From contig CAZQHE010000069.1 of NCBI GenBank assembly GCA_964593155.1, positions 1 through 21,118 of the forward strand: a stretch of DNA of 21,118 bases, in the 5' to 3' direction. This document shows positions 1 to 7,146 of the stretch, piece by piece (the stretch's first letter is position 1; each line of letters opens with the position of its first letter). Under the pieces are notes generated by a model. The model did not search any database. It saw nothing but the letters and a program-made list of their open reading frames with translations, and had not been told where the DNA came from. The position numbers were made by a program, and so were the translations under genes. Source of the DNA: JAJRXK01 sp964593155 (GTDB lineage Bacteria > Krumholzibacteriota > Krumholzibacteriia > JAJRXK01).

Positions 1-197
1 GCGCGCGCCAGGCGGGCGAGAGCGACCAGGGCCGCTTCGGCCAGCGGGCGCGGTGCTCGCCGCACGCCTCCGACCAGCCCTCGCACGGCTCCGTGGAACA
101 CGAGCCGACGGGCCCGGCGGAACCGCGAGATCGTGGTCGGCCGCGGGCGCACCAGGGCGCCCTCGGCAGCGCCGGCCGGGTGTCGGATCGTGGTCAT
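1..197 (-). CDS. N-terminal fragment of an unidentified protein, possibly a lipid A/lysophospholipid acyltransferase
   Basis: This reading frame starts at an ATG and runs off the left edge, giving 65 codons. The visible part begins MTTIRHPAGAAEG and continues with an Arg-rich amphipathic stretch (RFRRARRLVFHGAVRGL), then an Ala/Leu-rich segment. Such a basic and then hydrophobic start resembles the N-termini of LpxL/HtrB-like lipid A acyltransferases, and the place just after the KDO genes would suit that, but no catalytic motif is in view, so the function is inference. The start is supported by a well-formed promoter whose -10 ends only six bases before the ATG. There is no Shine-Dalgarno sequence, so the mRNA is probably leaderless. 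It lies 76 bases beyond the kdsD stop and appears to be its own transcription unit. Confidence 0.6.
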   Translation of the reverse strand, partial: MTTIRHPAGAAEGALVRPRPTTISRFRRARRLVFHGAVRGLVGGVRRAPRPLAEAALVALARLAR

Positions 198-203
198 GTG
201 GGA

Positions 204-232
204 GTGATACGACGCGGAGGGCGCCGTGTCAA
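204..232 (-). promoter_or_regulatory. Sigma70-type promoter giving a leaderless transcript
   Basis: On the minus strand TTGACA (232-227) is followed by a 17-base spacer and TATCAC (209-204). The -35 is a perfect consensus and the spacing is optimal. Seven bases past the -10 is position 197, the A of the ATG of the leftmost gene. Seen: the boxes and spacing. Inferred: transcription begins at or within two bases of the start codon. Confidence 0.7.
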
Positions 233-273
233 GCAAGGATGGTGCCAAATTCCGTGAAGTGCCCGGCAGGGCC

Positions 274-1257
274 TCAGGAGGGCCGCACTCCAGCCTGCAG
301 GACGTCGTGGATGTGCAGGACACCGACCGGCCGGAAGCCCTCGACCACGACCAGCTGCGTGATGGGTCCCGGCTCGTTCGACTCCATCGCGTCGAGGGCG
401 TCCCGGGCGAGTGCGTCCGGCGTGACCGTGCGCGGCGAGCGGGTCATGAAGCTGTCGACGGACCGGGACAGAGGGTCGGTGTCGTCCTCGAGCAGCCGCC
501 GCACGTCGCCGTCGCTGACGAAGCCGCGGAGACCACCGTCGGGATCGACCACGCAGGCGCACCCGAGGCGCTTGCCCGTGATCACCGGCAACAGGTCACG
601 GACATTCGTCCCGGCGGGCACCAGGGGGAGCTCGTCGCCGCCGTGCATCAGATCGCGCACCGTCAGCGTCAGACCCCGCCCCAGCGCCCCACTCGGGTGC
701 AGCAGCGCGAAGTCCTCGGGCCCGAATCCACGCTGGTCGAGCACGGCCATGGCCAGGGCGTCCCCCATCGCCACCGCGGCCACGGCACTCGTCGTGGGCG
801 AGAGTCCCAGCGGACAGGCCTCGCCGTCGATCGGGGTCACCAGCGCCAGGTCGGCCCGTCGCGCGAGTTCGCTCTCGGCGTGGCAGGTCAGACCGATGCT
901 CCGCACCCCGTGCATCCGCAGCGACGCGGTCAGATCGAGGATCTCGGCGTTGTCGCCGCTACGGCTGATCGCCAGGAGGAGGTCGTCGGACGTGGCGATG
1001 CCCAGGTCCCCGTGCAAGGCCTCGACCGGGTGCACGAACAACGCGGGCGTGCCAGTCGCGGTGAGGGTCGCCGCCACCTTGCGCGCCACGATCCCGCTCT
1101 TGCCGAGTCCGGTCACCAGCACGCGACCGCGGCAGTCGAGCATCCACCGCACCGCCTCGACGAAGCGGTCGCCGAGGCCCTCGGAGAGCGCGACGAGTGC
1201 CTCGCCCTCGCGTCGCAGGACCGCGCGCCCGCGCGCGAGCACGGCGTCGTCGCTCAT
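274..1257 (-). CDS. kdsD: Arabinose-5-phosphate isomerase KdsD (SIS + two CBS domains)
   Basis: Interconverts D-ribulose 5-phosphate and D-arabinose 5-phosphate, the first step of KDO synthesis for LPS, in the cytoplasm. The 327-aa product matches the family length (E. coli about 328). An N-terminal SIS domain (about residues 40-175) has GLGKSGIVARK (50-60), HPVEALHGDLG (76-86) and SRSGDNAEI. ACPLGLSPTTS (147-157) and the LLHPSGALGR segment carrying H187 follow. Two CBS domains occupy about 200-327, ending with GVLHIHDVLQAGV. The ATG overlaps the kdsC stop in an ATGA, indicating translational coupling. Many longer in-frame upstream codons exist, but the coupled ATG gives the family length. 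It is last in the KDO cluster. KdsD and the paralogue GutQ cannot be separated by sequence alone, but context favours KdsD. Confidence 0.95.
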   Translation of the reverse strand: MSDDAVLARGRAVLRREGEALVALSEGLGDRFVEAVRWMLDCRGRVLVTGLGKSGIVARKVAATLTATGTPALFVHPVEALHGDLGIATSDDLLLAISRSGDNAEILDLTASLRMHGVRSIGLTCHAESELARRADLALVTPIDGEACPLGLSPTTSAVAAVAMGDALAMAVLDQRGFGPEDFALLHPSGALGRGLTLTVRDLMHGGDELPLVPAGTNVRDLLPVITGKRLGCACVVDPDGGLRGFVSDGDVRRLLEDDTDPLSRSVDSFMTRSPRTVTPDALARDALDAMESNEPGPITQLVVVEGFRPVGVLHIHDVLQAGVRPS

Positions 1258-1787
1258 CGCGGGCCCTCCAGTTCGAAGCGGGCGGTGATCCGTTCCCAGT
1301 CGCCGCGGGCCCGCAGGACGAGTTCGGCGAGTTCGCGCACGGCGCCCCGTCCTCCGGGGTGCGTCAGGACCCGGTGGGCAACCGCCTGCACACGCGGGTC
1401 GGCATCGGCCGGTGCCGTCCCGAAGCCCACGGTGCGCAGCATGGGCACGTCGACCAGGTCGTCGCCCACGGCTGCCATCCGTGCCGGTGCGAGGGACCAC
1501 TCCTCGGCCAGCTCCTCGATCGCGCGGGCCTTGTCCATGCGCCGGAACTTGAAGACGGTGACCCCGAGCTCGCCCAGTCGCGACTGGATGATCGGGCTCG
1601 CACGGCCACTGATCACGGCCATCCGCACTCCGCAGTCGCGCAGCATGGCCATGCCCAGCCCGTCGCGGGCGTGGAAGACCTTCGTGCTCTCACCGTCGGA
1701 GCCGTAGTGCAGCGTGCCGTCGGTCAGACAGCCGTCGACGTCGAAGACGACGCCGTCGACGTCGGCGGGTGGGGTCGCGCCGGTCAT
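1254..1787 (-). CDS. kdsC: 3-deoxy-D-manno-octulosonate 8-phosphate phosphatase KdsC
   Basis: HAD-superfamily phosphatase that removes the phosphate from KDO 8-phosphate, the third step of KDO synthesis. The 177 residues fit the small cap-less, tetrameric KdsC subclass. HAD motif I is FDVDGCLTDG (15-24), with nucleophile D16 and acid/base D18. Motif II is ISGR (59-62), the motif III lysine is probably K86, and motif IV is GDDLVDVP (108-115), binding Mg2+. In motif I, Cys20 replaces the common Val/Ile, which should not affect catalysis. The gene overlaps kdsA upstream and kdsD downstream by 4 bases each (ATGA junctions), so all three are probably translated in a coupled way from one mRNA. The related YrbI-type acylneuraminate phosphatases are a less likely alternative because of the flanking genes. 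Confidence 0.95.
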   Translation of the reverse strand: MTGATPPADVDGVVFDVDGCLTDGTLHYGSDGESTKVFHARDGLGMAMLRDCGVRMAVISGRASPIIQSRLGELGVTVFKFRRMDKARAIEELAEEWSLAPARMAAVGDDLVDVPMLRTVGFGTAPADADPRVQAVAHRVLTHPGGRGAVRELAELVLRARGDWERITARFELEGPR

Positions 1788-2641
1788 GGCGACGCGGCCT
1801 CCGCATCACGGAACGCCGCGACCTCGGCGTGCAGCCGAGCCACCAGCGGCAACCACGACGCGACCGACTCGAGCGGGAGCTGGGTCGTGGCGTCGGACAG
1901 CGCGCGCGAGGGTTCCGGGTGCACTTCGAGGAACAGACCGTCGACACCCGCGGCGACGGCGGCCCGCGCCATCATCGGAGCCAGGGTCGGCGTCCCACCA
2001 CTCACCCCACCCGCGCCGCTCGGCCGCTGCAGCGAGTGCGTGACGTCGAACACCCAGGGCCATCCCAGGTCACGCGCCACGGCGAACCCACGGAAGTCCA
2101 CCACCAGGTCGTGGTAGCCGAAGGTCGTCCCTCGTTCGGTCAGGAGGATCCGCTCGCCCCCGGCGGACCGGACCTTGTCGGCCACGTGGGCCAGGTCCTC
2201 CGGCGCCAGGAACTGTCCCTTCTTGACGTTCACGGCACGGCCGCTGGCCCCCGCCGCCTCGAGCAGCCGGCTCTGCCGCGACAGAAAGGCCGGGATCTGC
2301 AGGATGTCGACACCCGCGGCGGCCAGGGCTTCGACCTCCTCGGGCACGTGCACGTCGGTGAGCACCGGACAGCCGACCTCGTCGCGGATCCGCCGCAGCA
2401 GCTCGAGCCCGGCATCGATCCCGGGCCCGCGCGGGCTCACGCCCCGCGTCCGGTTGTCCTTGAGGAAGCTCGACTTGAACACGTAGCCCAGGCCGAGTCG
2501 TTCGCACAGGTCGGACATGTGCCGGGCCACGGCGAGCATCTCGTCGGGATCCTCGAGCACGCAGGGACCCGCGATCACCAGCAGCGGCTCGCCCCGCCCC
2601 ACGCGGACTGCGCCCACGTCGAAGCGATGCGCGTCGCCCAC
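1784..2641 (-). CDS. kdsA: KDO 8-phosphate synthase KdsA, metal-dependent class
   Basis: Condenses phosphoenolpyruvate with arabinose 5-phosphate to KDO 8-phosphate. The 285-aa TIM-barrel protein has IAGPCVLE (23-30), FKSSFLKDNR (55-64), LTDVHVPEE (94-102), NVKKGQF (138-144), TERGTTFGY (168-176) and DVTHSLQ (199-205). C27, H202, E239 and D250 are all present. These are the four metal ligands of class II enzymes; metal-independent enzymes such as E. coli have Asn at the Cys position. This therefore looks like a divalent-metal-dependent KdsA. The start is a GTG directly abutting the pyrG TGA, with AGGAGG about six bases upstream inside the pyrG end. A DAHP synthase is the nearest alternative family, but the KDO gene context and motif details favour KdsA. 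Confidence 0.96.
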   Translation of the reverse strand: MGDAHRFDVGAVRVGRGEPLLVIAGPCVLEDPDEMLAVARHMSDLCERLGLGYVFKSSFLKDNRTRGVSPRGPGIDAGLELLRRIRDEVGCPVLTDVHVPEEVEALAAAGVDILQIPAFLSRQSRLLEAAGASGRAVNVKKGQFLAPEDLAHVADKVRSAGGERILLTERGTTFGYHDLVVDFRGFAVARDLGWPWVFDVTHSLQRPSGAGGVSGGTPTLAPMMARAAVAAGVDGLFLEVHPEPSRALSDATTQLPLESVASWLPLVARLHAEVAAFRDAEAASP

Positions 2642-4360
2642 TCAGGCCTCCTCGCGCTCGGCCCGCGGATCGGGGCCGGCTTCGCCGGCCATGGTCGTGC
2701 GCGCACGGTGATGCTTCGCGGCCGCCTCGATCAGACCGTGGAAGACGGGATGGACCCGCTCGGGACGGCTGCGCAGTTCGGGATGGAACTGCACGCCCAC
2801 GAAGAAGGGGTGCTCGGGGATCTCGACGATCTCGGCCAGCACGCCGTCGGGCGACACCCCGCTGAAGATCATCCCTCCGGCCTCGAGGCGGTCGCGGTAG
2901 TTGTTGTTCACCTCGTAGCGATGCCGGTGCCGCTCCTGCACGAGGTCCGTGCCGTACAATCGACGCGCCAGGGTTTCTTCGCGAAGCTCGCAGGGATAGG
3001 TGCCCAGGCGCATGGTTCCGCCGAGGTCCTCGATCCCCTCCTGCTCGCTCATCAAGGCGATCACCGGGTCGGGCGTGTCGGAGCTGAGCTCGGTACTGTG
3101 GGCCTTGTTCAACCCCAGCACGCTGCGGGCGTACTCGATCACTGCGACCTGGAGTCCGAGACAGATGCCGAGGAAGGGGATTCCCTTCTCCCGCGCGTAG
3201 CGAACCGCGGTGATCTTGCCCTCGGTTCCGCGCTCGCCGAAGCCCCCCGGGATCAGCACGCCGTCGGCACGTGACAGGTGTACGGCGGGCCCGTCGTCGG
3301 CGACGGCCTCCGCGCTCACCCAGTCGATCTCCACGCGCACACCGTTGCTCACACCCGCGTGCACGAAGGACTCGATGATGCTCTTGTAGGCATCCTTCAG
3401 GCCGGTGTACTTGCCCACCAGGGCGATCCGCACCTCCTCGGTGGCGTTGTAGATGCCATCGACGATCCGGCGCCAGCCCTCGAGGTCGATGTCGGGCAGG
3501 GGCAGATCGAGCTTGCGGCAGACGATCTCGTCGAGGTGCTGGGCCTGCAGTCGAAGGGGCACCTCGTAGATGCTCTCGACGTCGAGGGCGTCGATCACGC
3601 ATTCCTCGTCGACGTTGCAGAACAGCGCGATCTTGCGCCGCACGTCCGACGGCAGCCCCGTCTTGCAGCGGGCGACCAGCACGTCGGGCTGGATCCCGAT
3701 TCCGCGCATCTCGCGCACGGAGTGCTGCGTCGGCTTGGTCTTCAGCTCGCCTGCGGTCTCGATCCACGGCACGAGCGTGAGATGGATGAACAGGCTGCGG
3801 CGGCTCCCCAGGTCCAGACGCATCTGACGAATGGCCTCGACGAAGGGCAGGGACTCGATGTCACCGACGGTACCGCCGATCTCGGTGATCACCACGTCGA
3901 CCGGCGCGTCTTCCGGCGCCTTGATCGCCGGCAGCTTGATGCGGTGCTTGATCTCGTCGGTGACGTGGGGAATGACCTGCACCGTGCGGCCGAGGTACTC
4001 GCCCTTGCGCTCGCGGCTGAGGATCGTGTCGTAGATCTGCCCGGTGGTGACGTTGTGGATCTGGCCGAGGTTCTGGTCGAGGAAGCGCTCGTAGTGGCCC
4101 AGGTCGAGGTCGGTCTCCGCACCGTCCTCGGTCACGAACACCTCTCCGTGCTGGAAGGGGTTCATGGTCCCGGGATCGACGTTCAGGTAGGGGTCGTACT
4201 TCTGAAGGACGACGTTCAGGCCGCGGGCCTTGAGCAGCTTGCCCAGCGACGCGGTGGCGATCCCCTTGCCGAGGCTGGAGACGACGCCCCCGGTGACGAA
4301 GATGTACCTGGTGTTCGAACCCGCCTTGCGCGGGGCTTCGATTCCGTCGGCAGCGCTCAC
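2642..4360 (-). CDS. pyrG: CTP synthase PyrG
   Basis: ATP-dependent amination of UTP to CTP using glutamine, in the cytoplasm. The 572-aa protein has an N-terminal synthetase domain with the P-loop-like FVTGGVVSSLGKGI (21-34), KYDPYLNVDPGTMNPFQHGEV around 54-74, and ITEIGGTVGDIES (158-170). The C-terminal class I glutaminase domain has PGGFGERGTEGK (371-382), nucleophile C400 in GICLGLQ and the H526/E528 pair in FHPEL. It is slightly longer than usual (about 545) owing to a short N-terminal extension and a basic/acidic C-terminal tail (about residues 550-572). The start is a GTG preceded by GGGAGG at about six bases. It lies 30 bases after kdsB. Placed between kdsB and kdsA, it would supply CTP for CMP-KDO formation as well as nucleic acid and lipid synthesis. 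Confidence 0.97.
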   Translation of the reverse strand: MSAADGIEAPRKAGSNTRYIFVTGGVVSSLGKGIATASLGKLLKARGLNVVLQKYDPYLNVDPGTMNPFQHGEVFVTEDGAETDLDLGHYERFLDQNLGQIHNVTTGQIYDTILSRERKGEYLGRTVQVIPHVTDEIKHRIKLPAIKAPEDAPVDVVITEIGGTVGDIESLPFVEAIRQMRLDLGSRRSLFIHLTLVPWIETAGELKTKPTQHSVREMRGIGIQPDVLVARCKTGLPSDVRRKIALFCNVDEECVIDALDVESIYEVPLRLQAQHLDEIVCRKLDLPLPDIDLEGWRRIVDGIYNATEEVRIALVGKYTGLKDAYKSIIESFVHAGVSNGVRVEIDWVSAEAVADDGPAVHLSRADGVLIPGGFGERGTEGKITAVRYAREKGIPFLGICLGLQVAVIEYARSVLGLNKAHSTELSSDTPDPVIALMSEQEGIEDLGGTMRLGTYPCELREETLARRLYGTDLVQERHRHRYEVNNNYRDRLEAGGMIFSGVSPDGVLAEIVEIPEHPFFVGVQFHPELRSRPERVHPVFHGLIEAAAKHHRARTTMAGEAGPDPRAEREEA

Positions 4361-4390
4361 GGGGGCCTCCCGGTTCGGGTCGGCGGGATC

Positions 4391-5158
4391 CTACAACGCC
4401 CCTCCGCGCTGCGCCAGGACCCGCTCGCAGCGGGCCAGATCCTCGGGCGTATCGATGCCGCGGGGGTGCGACGGGACGGTGCCGACGGCAAAGCGGGCCC
4501 CGGCCTCGAGCAGGCGGAGCTGCTCCAGCCCCTCCTGCGCCTCCAGTCGCGTGGGCGACAGACTGAGGAAGCGGTCGAGCGTCGACCGCCGGTAGGCGTA
4601 CAGCCCGACGTGCCGCAGCGACGGCACCCGGCGGTGGGCCGTGGGATGGACGGCGGGAACGTCGGCGCGCGAGAAGTACAGCGCGCGCCCGGTCTCGGTG
4701 ATCACCACCTTCACCGAGTTCGGGTCGTCGCGTTCGTGCTCCTCCAGGGGGCAGGCCAGGGTCCCCACGTCGGCCTCGGGGTCGTCGAGAAGGGTGGCGA
4801 CCAGCGTGTCGATCGCCTCGGGCGGAACGAGTGGTTCGTCTCCCTGCACGTTGACCACCACGCCCGCCTCGCGTCCGTGGACCGCCTCGCCGATGCGATC
4901 GGTCCCGCTGGCGTGGTCGGAGGAGGTCAGCGCCGCCTCGACGCCCAGTACGGCCGCCGCCTCGGCCACGCGCGCCTCGTCGGTCGCCACCAGCACCGCG
5001 TCGACGCGTCGGGCCGCGCGGACGGCGTCGACGACCCAGGCGAGCACCGGCCGGCCGGCGAGCGGTACGAGCACCTTTCCCGGGAAGCGCGAACTCTCCC
5101 ATCGGGCCGGGATCACGGCCAGGACGGGTCCGGGGACGGACTCGGGAGATCCGTTCAT
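4391..5158 (-). CDS. kdsB: CMP-KDO synthetase (3-deoxy-manno-octulosonate cytidylyltransferase) KdsB
   Basis: Activates KDO with CTP to CMP-KDO, the donor for lipid A glycosylation. The 255-aa nucleotidyltransferase has the N-terminal CTP-binding signature IPARWESSRFPGKVL (16-30), ASGTDRIGEA (83-92), VNVQGDEPLV (101-110), the HVGLYAYR segment, LEQLRLLE and a C-terminal GIDTPEDL. All are standard KdsB motifs and the length is typical (about 250). The ATG is preceded by a GAGG about nine bases upstream. It is the first gene of the kdsB-pyrG-kdsA-kdsC-kdsD cluster and lies 68 bases after rpmA. No promoter was recognisable in those 68 bases, so it may depend partly on read-through from rplU-rpmA past a hairpin. 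Confidence 0.96.
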   Translation of the reverse strand: MNGSPESVPGPVLAVIPARWESSRFPGKVLVPLAGRPVLAWVVDAVRAARRVDAVLVATDEARVAEAAAVLGVEAALTSSDHASGTDRIGEAVHGREAGVVVNVQGDEPLVPPEAIDTLVATLLDDPEADVGTLACPLEEHERDDPNSVKVVITETGRALYFSRADVPAVHPTAHRRVPSLRHVGLYAYRRSTLDRFLSLSPTRLEAQEGLEQLRLLEAGARFAVGTVPSHPRGIDTPEDLARCERVLAQRGGAL

Positions 5159-5191
5159 CCTCGAAGACCTCGATCTGGGGACCTACGAGAA

Positions 5192-5212
5192 CGCCCACCG
5201 GAGAGGTGGGCG
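5192..5212 (-). terminator. Hairpin downstream of rpmA
   Basis: An exact inverted repeat, CGCCCACC (5192-5199) with GGTGGGCG (5205-5212), encloses a 5-base loop. On the minus strand it is followed by TTCTCGT, a poor T-tract. It sits 15 bases past the rpmA stop and 34 bases before the kdsB ATG. It could be a weak intrinsic terminator or an mRNA-stabilising hairpin between the ribosomal protein genes and the KDO cluster. Confidence 0.55.
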
Positions 5213-5226
5213 CTCGGGATCCGGAC

Positions 5227-5496
5227 TCACTTCCCGGCCGCGTCGGCCGGGATCACGTGGACACGGCGCCGTTCACGCCCCCATCGCTCGAAGCGGACCT
5301 CTCCGTCCGCCTTCGCGAAGAGCGTGTCGTCGCCACCGATCCCCACGTTGCGTCCCGGGTAGATCCGGGTGCCGCGCTGGCGCACCAGAATGCTGCCGGC
5401 GGGGACCTGCTGACCACCGAAGGCCTTCACTCCCAGCATCTTCGGATTGCTGTCGCGTCCGTTCCGACTCGAACCCACACCCTTCTTGTGTGCCAT
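5227..5496 (-). CDS. rpmA: 50S ribosomal protein L27
   Basis: Large-subunit ribosomal protein whose N-terminus reaches toward the peptidyl transferase centre. The 89-aa product begins MAHKKGVGSSRNGRDSNPK, the L27 signature without the cleavable N-terminal extension seen in Firmicutes, and continues with GGQQVPAGSILVRQRGTR and GIGGDDTLFAKADG, all family hallmarks. An AAAGGGGGA stretch just upstream of the ATG can serve as ribosome binding site. It follows rplU after 105 bases that hold two GC-rich hairpins, in the near-universal rplU-rpmA order. Confidence 0.98.
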   Translation of the reverse strand: MAHKKGVGSSRNGRDSNPKMLGVKAFGGQQVPAGSILVRQRGTRIYPGRNVGIGGDDTLFAKADGEVRFERWGRERRRVHVIPADAAGK

Positions 5497-5518
5497 GACC
5501 GTCCCCCTTTCGGCGTTC

Positions 5519-5575
5519 GGGCCGGATCCGTGCCGGCCCCATCGTGTTCGTGCTGCCGCGGGCCTCGTGCCCGCG
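5519..5575 (-). other. Two GC-rich hairpins in the rplU-rpmA intergenic space
   Basis: Two perfect 7-bp inverted repeats occur here: GGGCCGG (5519-5525) with CCGGCCC (5533-5539), loop 7; and CGCGGGC (5557-5563) with GCCCGCG (5569-5575), loop 5. Neither is followed by a T-tract. They may set the ratio of L21 to L27 mRNA by processing or pausing. A role is not shown by the sequence. Confidence 0.5.
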
Positions 5576-5601
5576 CGCCAATGCGTGCGTCGACCGCGGA
5601 C

Positions 5602-5916
5602 TCAGCCCTCGATCGACGTGATCCTCAGATCGGTGTAGCCCTGCCGGTGGCCCTTCTTGCGCCGGTAGTTCTTGCGGCGCTTGAACTTGAACACCACCAG
5701 CTTGTCGCGGACGTGCTCCACCACCGTCGCCCGCACCCGGGCGCCGTCGACGGTCGGTGTGCCGACCTTGACCTCGTCGCCGCCGAGCATCAGCACGTCG
5801 TCGATCTCGACGTCCGCACCGACCTCGTCGTGCATCCGCGGGACCCGAACCACGTCGTTCTCGTGCACGCGAATCTGCTTGTCCTGGATGCGCACCACGG
5901 CGCTGCGCTCGGCCAT
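5602..5916 (-). CDS. rplU: 50S ribosomal protein L21
   Basis: Large-subunit ribosomal protein L21, which binds 23S rRNA. The 104-aa product begins MAERSAVVRIQDKQIRV in place of the common YAVIETGGKQYRV, and ends with the basic signature VFKFKRRKNYRRKKGHRQGYTDLRI typical of L21 (shown here in pieces: KFKRRKNYRRKKGHRQGY). I chose the ATG at 5916 rather than the in-frame ATG at 5955 because it gives the usual family length (about 103), has GGGGAGG (5933-5927) upstream, and because the upstream promoter places the transcription start close to 5958, leaving almost no leader for the longer form. The N-terminus is somewhat divergent. First gene of rplU-rpmA. Confidence 0.95.
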   Translation of the reverse strand: MAERSAVVRIQDKQIRVHENDVVRVPRMHDEVGADVEIDDVLMLGGDEVKVGTPTVDGARVRATVVEHVRDKLVVFKFKRRKNYRRKKGHRQGYTDLRITSIEG

Positions 5917-5964
5917 GACCAAGGGGCCTCCCCACCTGACATACGTTTTCGGCACAGGCCGGTG

Positions 5965-5993
5965 AAGTTAGCAACGGGCCCGGGGTCCGTCAA
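5965..5993 (-). promoter_or_regulatory. rplU-rpmA promoter
   Basis: On the minus strand TTGACG (5993-5988), a 17-base spacer, then TAACTT (5970-5965) preceded by TGC, an extended -10 element. Predicted start near 5958, leaving a leader of about 42 bases that carries the rplU Shine-Dalgarno sequence. It lies back to back with the trxB promoter. Confidence 0.7.
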
Positions 5994-6032
5994 GGCCCGG
6001 TCTCCCACGAAGATACGCGGACGGTCCCGCGA

Positions 6033-6060
6033 TTGACCCGAGCCCCGACTCTGCTTTGAT
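6033..6060 (+). promoter_or_regulatory. trxB promoter
   Basis: TTGACC (6033-6038) is followed after 16 bases by TTTGAT (6055-6060), with TGC directly before it (an extended -10). Start expected near 6067, about 100 bases ahead of the trxB ATG. The -35 matches five of six consensus bases and the -10 four of six. Confidence 0.55.
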
Positions 6061-6072
6061 TGCCGCTCGTCC

Positions 6073-6113
6073 CCGGTTCCGGCCGTCGGGACGACCTCCG
6101 GTCTCGAAACCGG
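6073..6113 (+). other. Inverted repeats in the trxB leader
   Basis: CCGGTT (6073-6078) can pair with AACCGG (6108-6113), and shorter complementary stretches lie between them (for example CGTC/GACG). This would fold within the predicted trxB 5' leader. There is no match to a riboswitch I recognise, and it may only reflect high GC. Confidence 0.3.
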
Positions 6114-6166
6114 CCGAAGTCTCCACGCCGCGCCGAGCGCGGCCCACCCCGGAGAGGAAACCACCC

Positions 6167-7099
6167 ATGAGTGACGTCCGCAAAGCCGCGGTGATCGGAT
6201 CCGGGCCCGCAGGGCTGACCGCCGCCCTCTACCTGGCCCGCGCGAACCTCGAGCCCGTGGTCCTCGAGGGCCAGCAGCCCGGCGGCCAGCTGACCATCAC
6301 CACCGACGTGGAGAACTACCCGGGCTTCCCCGACGGGATCCAGGGCCCCGAGATGATGGACCTGTTCCGTCGGCAGGCACAGCGCTTCGGCGCCGAGAGC
6401 CAGTTCCGGACCGTCACCGACGTCGACTTCGACCAACGCCCCTTCACCATGACGCTCGACAACGGCGACACGGTGAAGGCCCACTCGGTGATCATCTCCA
6501 CCGGCAGCACCGCCAAGTGGCTCGGCCTGCCCGGCGAGGAGAAACTGCAGGGCCGGGGCGTCAGCGCCTGCGCCACCTGCGACGGCTTCTTCTTCAAGGG
6601 CGAGAAGGTCGCGGTGGTCGGCGGCGGGGACACCGCCATGGAGGAGGCCCTGTTCCTGACCAAGTTCGCCGACCAGGTCACGGTGATCCACCGTCGCGAC
6701 GAACTGCGCGCGAGCAAGATCATGCAGGAGCGCGCCTTCAAGAACCCGAAGATCGACTGGGAATGGAACACCGTCGTGGTCGACGTGCTGGGCGACGAGA
6801 AGGTCACCGGGGTCCACCTGAAGAACGTGCAGACGGGCGAGGAACAGGAGCGCCCGGTCGGCGGGTACTTCGCGGCGATCGGTCACAAGCCGAACACCGA
6901 ATTGTTCGTCGACAAGCTGGACATGGACGAGTCTGGCTACCTGATCACCCACGACGACGTGCTCACGAAGATCGAGGGCGTCTACGCCTGCGGAGACGTC
7001 CAGGACAAGATCTACCGGCAGGCGGTGTCGGCGGCGGGCACGGGCTGCATGGCCGCCATCCGGGCCGAGCGCTGGCTCGCCGAGCAGGGTATCGAGTAG
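6167..7099 (+). CDS. trxB: Thioredoxin-disulfide reductase TrxB
   Basis: NADPH- and FAD-dependent flavoprotein that reduces thioredoxin in the cytoplasm. The 310-aa protein has the FAD-binding IGSGPAGLTAALYLAR (10-25), GGQLTITTDVENYPGFP (39-55), the redox-active CATC (135-138), the NADPH-binding GGGDTAMEEA (152-161) and HRRDELRAS (175-183), and a C-terminal FAD segment YACGDVQD with the RQAVSAAGTGCMAA stretch, all in the standard low-molecular-weight TrxB order. HRR(x)3R indicates NADPH rather than NADH preference. The chosen ATG has GGAGAGGA (6151-6158) eight bases upstream; the frame is open further upstream but without family similarity. It is the only plus-strand gene, divergent from rplU and convergent with folE. 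Confidence 0.97.
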   Translation: MSDVRKAAVIGSGPAGLTAALYLARANLEPVVLEGQQPGGQLTITTDVENYPGFPDGIQGPEMMDLFRRQAQRFGAESQFRTVTDVDFDQRPFTMTLDNGDTVKAHSVIISTGSTAKWLGLPGEEKLQGRGVSACATCDGFFFKGEKVAVVGGGDTAMEEALFLTKFADQVTVIHRRDELRASKIMQERAFKNPKIDWEWNTVVVDVLGDEKVTGVHLKNVQTGEEQERPVGGYFAAIGHKPNTELFVDKLDMDESGYLITHDDVLTKIEGVYACGDVQDKIYRQAVSAAGTGCMAAIRAERWLAEQGIE

Positions 7100-7109
7100 A
7101 GTCACCTTG

Positions 7110-7139
7110 GCGGGGTGGTGACGCCGGTCGCCGCCCCGC
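7110..7139. terminator. Strong hairpin between convergent trxB and folE
   Basis: GCGGGGTGGTGAC (7110-7122) pairs over 13 positions with GTCGCCGCCCCGC (7127-7139) around the tetraloop GCCG. As plus-strand RNA two pairs are G-U wobbles; as minus-strand RNA these become A-C mismatches, so it is better suited to end trxB transcription but may act on both strands. No clear T-tract follows on either side. It lies between the trxB stop (7099) and the folE stop (7147). Confidence 0.65.
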
Positions 7140-7146
7140 TCCCACC

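Noticed and set aside
2070..3767. 565-codon minus-strand frame across the pyrG/kdsA junction
   Set aside because: Out-of-frame shadow: Arg/Gly/Pro-rich, while the true PyrG and KdsA frames contain complete conserved motifs.
3278..5362. 694-codon open frame on the plus strand
   Set aside because: It lies opposite pyrG and kdsB, is rich in low-complexity His/Val/Asp/Gly, has no recognisable domain and arises from the GC-rich codon usage of the genes beneath it.
5917..5955. Longer L21 form starting at 5955
   Set aside because: The extra 13 codons contain the likely Shine-Dalgarno sequence and begin almost at the predicted transcription start; the family length fits the 5916 start.
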